Assembly (NCBI RefSeq): GCF_045679555.1
Contig: NC_092091.1
Location: 13,541,918 to 13,605,917 of the forward strand
Origin: Salvelinus alpinus
Taxonomy: Eukaryota; Chordata; Actinopteri; Salmoniformes; Salmonidae
Direction: 5' to 3'
DNA length: 64,000 nucleotides
The stretch's first letter is position 1; every line of letters starts with the position of its first letter. The notes beneath the pieces were generated by a model. That model was given only the letters and a program-made list of their open reading frames with translations, had not been told where the DNA came from and searched no databases. The position numbers were made by a program, and so were the translations under genes. This document shows, in pieces, positions 60,013-64,000 of this stretch.

Positions 60013-62164
60013 CAGCTAACCTGCTACCAACACAGGGATGTCAAAATCTATTGTTCAACTTATGAACAAAACTTCTTTCAAAAGAATGTCATACCAGTGC
60101 TAATGAGATTTCTGTCCATTAGCCATGAGGGATTAATATGACTCAATGTACTGCAGTACATGCCTGTCTGTCAGGGAAAATCACACTCAACTCACTAACC
60201 AGTTGAACAAACCTCTCAATTACTGAAATGTGACAGATGGCTTGTGGTGCAAGAACTTAACTAGGGCCCTGAGTATTTTCTTGTTCCTTCACAATGTAAA
60301 CAGACCAGGGAAAGCTGAGGGCCCTATACATAACATATTGTAACAGTGTTATGGTGATAGATTGTTTAGACAGAGAGGAGAATGTTATGATGGATTCCAG
60401 GACCAAGCTGCACGTTTTCTTCCTGGAGGGCACCGTTAGGATGGCAGAGAGACCAGAGACACCCTGCCCATCTCACAATGGCAAACACCACACACTCCCC
60501 TCCTTCCCTCTGCCAGACTGAAGACACACAAACACTCAACAAAAATCACAAACAGGCAGGTCAACATCGAGAACACAGAAAAACAATAGTACAACCACAT
60601 GTTCCTGCTTCTTTCTCTCTGACTTTCACACCCAGATCGTGTCGTAATGAGTGAGGGAGGAAGAGGCTCCCATTCGTGTTCGAATGGGGAAATAAAGAGG
60701 AATAACGGAGGGGTGATAGGTCAAATCAATAAGTACCTTCTGTGAGGTGAAGGGAGGAAGCAGTGGCTGACGTCTATGCTCCCTACATAGCAATAGACAC
60801 TGACAAATGGCAAGCTCTAGGTTTCTCAGGTGTAGACCAATCAAAGGGGTACGTCGTCTACCTCAAAGCGATAATATGAGCTCATCCTTTTTATGAACCG
60901 ATGAGATCAGCTGCTAGGCATAGAACACCCAGGGGGGCGGGGGAACATCAATGACCTCATCCAGCCGCCCAGGTGTAAACAAGCCTGTGATTGGCTGGCT
61001 GGTTGGCAGCACCTGGCTGACTCCTGGGGAGGCAGGGGATATGAGCTCCAATTTAATGATTGAGCTCATTAGGTTTCTATGGCACTGCTTTGGGTCCCAT
61101 GGGTTTGTGATGAAGAGACCTACATAGGTACAGTGCTGTTGGTCTTGAAAAGACACCTTTTATTCTCTCCTTTCTTCCCTGACCACCAGCTTAGCAATAA
61201 AATAGTAGGAAAGCATTTTAGATTATAGGTCTGCGTCTATAATAACGTGAGTAAATAACAGATCGGAATGTTACCTCGGGAACATTGCTGTCATCAGCAA
61301 AATCTCTGCCCCATCCCTCCTCCCCTTGTGTCAGTCCACCTCCTCTCAGGTTAGCCTAAACAGTCAGTGTGTGTGACTCATAAGAATCATAATCATATCT
61401 CAGAGAGGAAGTAGAAGTGAACCACTGTTCTGTGAAGGTGGAAGACATGACGATACTGTCTGTATGTGCAAGAGTGTGCTTCCTGTGCCTCAAACTTTTC
61501 CTTCCCTCCATCCTTGGTAGCTGCGCCATTTCAGATGGCTGATAATTGAAACAAATGAGGGGCACAGCTGCCAAGCGCACTGCAGTACCCAGCCAATTAC
61601 ACAGCGATGCAGGCAGGGGTGTGTGTGTGTGTGTGGAGAGGGAGAGAGAGAGAGAAAGTGTGTGGATAGAAAGAAAGCAGTCTGGAAAGTGTGAGGGTAT
61701 GAGGTGAAAATGAGAGCATGAGAGAGTGCGAGAACGAGAGAGTGAGTAAGCAAGAGAGAGAGAGAAATCATAGGTGCAGAACATTGTGTATTGAGGCATT
61801 TTAAGGACTTGCCTGCCTACCTATCACCCACCCCACTCTCCCCCACTTGCGTCAAACTCCATAAACAGGAAGTGATACGCCCAGGCATTTCCTGTGTCCC
61901 TTAAGTTCCCAGAGTCCCTCAGGAGGGGCACACAGCTATGGTTTCTGCCCCTAACCCTTACTCATAGGGTCTACTACCCTTAATCTCATCCCACTGCAGG
62001 AGCCAGAAGAGATGTGAGAGGATGACATTGAATCATCCAGCAGCATTAGCCAGCCACAAAAAGGCCAAGTTTTCATGGAGAGAGTGTGTGTGTGTGTGTG
62101 CGCGCACGCTGACGGTGCAGATCTAAATGTGGAGGTAAGGTTACAGCAAAGCCGTCTCTTCTCT
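60013..62164. other. Intergenic, unique-looking
   Basis: No exon found. It contains a short GT run at 61619-61635, GA-rich DNA at 61636-61770 and a GT run at 62085-62100. The segment 61500-61615 is discussed as a finding. Confidence 0.45.
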
Positions 62165-62167
62165 CTC

Positions 62168-62412
62168 CAAAGGCAGACTGGCCATCTGGCATTTCTGGCA
62201 AATGCTAGGTGGGCTGGTCCACTTTTAGCCCAGGGGCCTGTGTAACTCAGGGTTTTTTTGTGTGCAAAGTTATCATTATCTGGCTAATAATGTGGACATT
62301 AAGCAACAACAAAAAATGGCCAGTGAAGGGGCCCTCCAAAAAAATCTAAATAAAGGGTCCGGTGTGTTAAAAATGACAGGGCCGATTTCTGGTCCCAGTC
62401 ACCTCTGGCCAG
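62168..62412. repeat. Dispersed salmonid repeat
   Basis: agactggccatctggcattt, then gggctggtccacttttagcc, tctggctaataatgtggaca and gatttctggtcccagtcacc are parts of one common interspersed element. Assignment from memory. Confidence 0.6.
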
Positions 62413-62601
62413 ACCCAGGTAGGGCTGTGCACACACACACTCACCACACATACTTAGCTGTGCATTACAGTCTAGTGCAGACTGCTAAGTCCAGGTGAAA
62501 GCAGAGCAGGACAGGGAGTCTGTCGGTCGGTCAGTCTCCTTATCTGAACTGACCAGTAGGACTGGGCAAATCCAGTGGAATGCTTGCATGTGGCTTACAA
62601 C

Positions 62602-62990
62602 TAGAGGTCGACCGATTAATCGGAATGGCCGATTAATGAGGGCCGATTTCATAACAATCGGAAATCGGTATTTTTGGACACCAATTTGGCCGATTTTAAT
62701 TATTACATATTTTTTTAACTAGGCAAGTCAGTTAAGAAACACATTCTTATTTTCAATGACGGCCTAGGAACGTTGGGTTAACTGCCTTGTTCAGGGACAG
62801 AACGACAGATTTTTACCTTGTCAGCTCGGGGATTCGTTTTTGCAACCTTCCGGTTACTATTCCAACGCACTAACCACCTGCCTTACATTGCACTCCACAA
62901 GGAGCCTGCGTGGCAGGCTGACTACCTGTTACGCGAGGGCAGCAAGAAGCCAAGGTAAGTTGCTAGCTAGCATTGAACTTATAAAAAACA
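62602..62990 (+). mobile_element. Dispersed element with inserted HpaI-type SINE
   Basis: Starts actagaggtcgaccgattaa, then tcggaatggccgattaatga, with several ATCGG/CCGAT repeats. A partial SINE in reverse (62718-62885; gggttaactgccttgttcag with the HpaI site) lies inside. Confidence 0.65.
62718..62885 (-). repeat. HpaI-type SINE, inverted, partial
   Basis: taggcaagtcagttaagaaa at the left (tail), gggttaactgccttgttcag in the middle and gcactaaccacctgccttac at the right (tRNA-like head, degraded). Confidence 0.75.
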
Positions 62991-64000
62991 ATCAATCTTC
63001 ACATAATCACTAGTTAAATACACATGGTTGATGATATTACTAGTTTATCTAGCGTGTCCTGCGTTGCATATAATCGATGCGGTGCCTGTTAATTTCTCAT
63101 CGAATCACAGCCTACTTCACCAAACGGGTGATGATTTAACACTGTCGTTGCACTAAACATCAATGCCTTTCTTTAAAATCAATACACAAGTATATATTTT
63201 TAAACCTGCATATTTAGTTAATATTGCCTGCTAACATGAATTTCTTATAATTAGGGAAATTGTGTCACTTCTCTTGCGTTCCGTGCAGCAGTTTGGGCCG
63301 CCTGGCTCGTTACGAACTTTGTGAAGTCCATTTATTCCTAACAAAGACCGTAATTAATTTGCCAGAATTGTACATAATTATGACAGAACATTGAAGGTTG
63401 TACAATGTAACAGCAATATTTAGACTTAGGGATGCCACCAGTTAGATAAAATACAGAACTGTTCCGTATTTCACTGAAAGAATAAACGTTTAGTTTTTTC
63501 GAAATGATAGTTTCCGGATTCGACCATATTAATGACCAAAGGCTCGTATTTCTGTGTGTTATTATGTTATAATTAAGTCTATGATTTGATAGAGCAGTCT
63601 GACTGAGCGATGGTAGGCACCAGCAGGCTCGTAAGCATTCATTCAAACAGCCCTTTTGTGTGTTTTACCAGCAGCTCTTCCCTGTGCTTCAAGCATTGAG
63701 CTGTTTATGACTTCAAGCCTATCAACTCCCGAGATTAGGCTGGTGTAACCGATGTGAAATGGCTAGCTAGTTAGCGGGGTGCGCGCTAATAGCGTTTCAA
63801 TCGGTTACGTCACTCGCTCTGAGACTTGGAGTAGTTGTTCCCCTTGCTCTGCAAGGGCCGCGGCTTTTGTGGAGCGATGGGTAACGATGCTTCGAGGGTG
63901 GCTGTTGTCGATGTGTTCCTGGTTCGAGCCCAGGTAGGGGCGAGGAGAGGGATGGAAGCTATACTGTTACACTGGCAATACTAAAGTGCCTATAAGAACA
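62991..64000. other. Probable continuation of composite repeat to the window edge
   Basis: Between 63590 and 64000, ggctagctagttagcggggt, then gtttcaatcggttacgtcac and gcaagggccgcggcttttgt are sequences I have seen repeated in salmonid genomes. ggttcgagcccagg at 63921 resembles a tRNA B box. No gene recognised. Confidence 0.45.

Overview
This window is vertebrate genomic DNA and almost certainly comes from a salmonid fish. The genes are split by introns with standard GT-AG junctions and encode vertebrate proteins. The surrounding DNA is crowded with repeats I recognise from salmonid genomes: several decayed Tc1/mariner transposon families, tRNA-derived SINEs with internal A and B boxes, LINE 3' ends, hAT-like non-autonomous elements and many long minisatellites. 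I see no operon, CRISPR array, prophage or other prokaryotic-type system. I could not find a convincing undescribed multi-gene system; the unusual features here lie in the repeats and the gene structures.

Three genes can be supported. (1) Bases 1166-5707 on the + strand hold the last three coding exons of abcc8 (SUR1, the sulfonylurea receptor subunit of the ATP-sensitive potassium channel). They cover the end of nucleotide-binding domain 2 and the C-terminus. (2) Bases 10935-12104 on the + strand are an intact, intronless kcnj11 gene (Kir6.2, 389 aa), the pore subunit of the same channel, about 5 kb downstream. (3) Five exons on the - strand (39020 down to 15900) encode MOB kinase activator 2 (mob2). 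Exons 2-5 are clear. A small first exon at 38989-39020 is proposed here from phase, start codon and donor site, and would give a 243-aa protein. kcnj11 and mob2 are convergent.

Layout: 1-7.1 kb, abcc8 3' end with a 30-bp minisatellite, a Tc1 element in an intron and a solo-LTR-like insertion after the stop codon; 7.1-10.9 kb, LINE 3' end, an 11-bp satellite and other dispersed repeats; 10.9-12.1 kb, kcnj11; 12.1-15.9 kb, intergenic DNA and the probable mob2 3' UTR; 15.9-39.0 kb, mob2, whose introns hold 26-, 43/40-, 24- and 67-bp minisatellites, two Tc1 copies on opposite strands, and further Tc1 debris; 39.3-64 kb, no recognised coding exon, but very large minisatellites (35-bp at 39.8-41.6 kb, 50/54-bp at 48.0-49.5 kb, 34-bp at 53.1-54.0 kb, 35-bp at 58.4-60.0 kb), SINEs and two elements with hAT-like ends. 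Minisatellites alone occupy about 10 kb, and most long open frames in the window are by-products of them.

Functionally, abcc8 and kcnj11 encode the two halves of one octameric channel that couples cell metabolism to membrane voltage. mob2 encodes a small zinc-binding regulator of NDR kinases and has no evident functional link to them beyond position.
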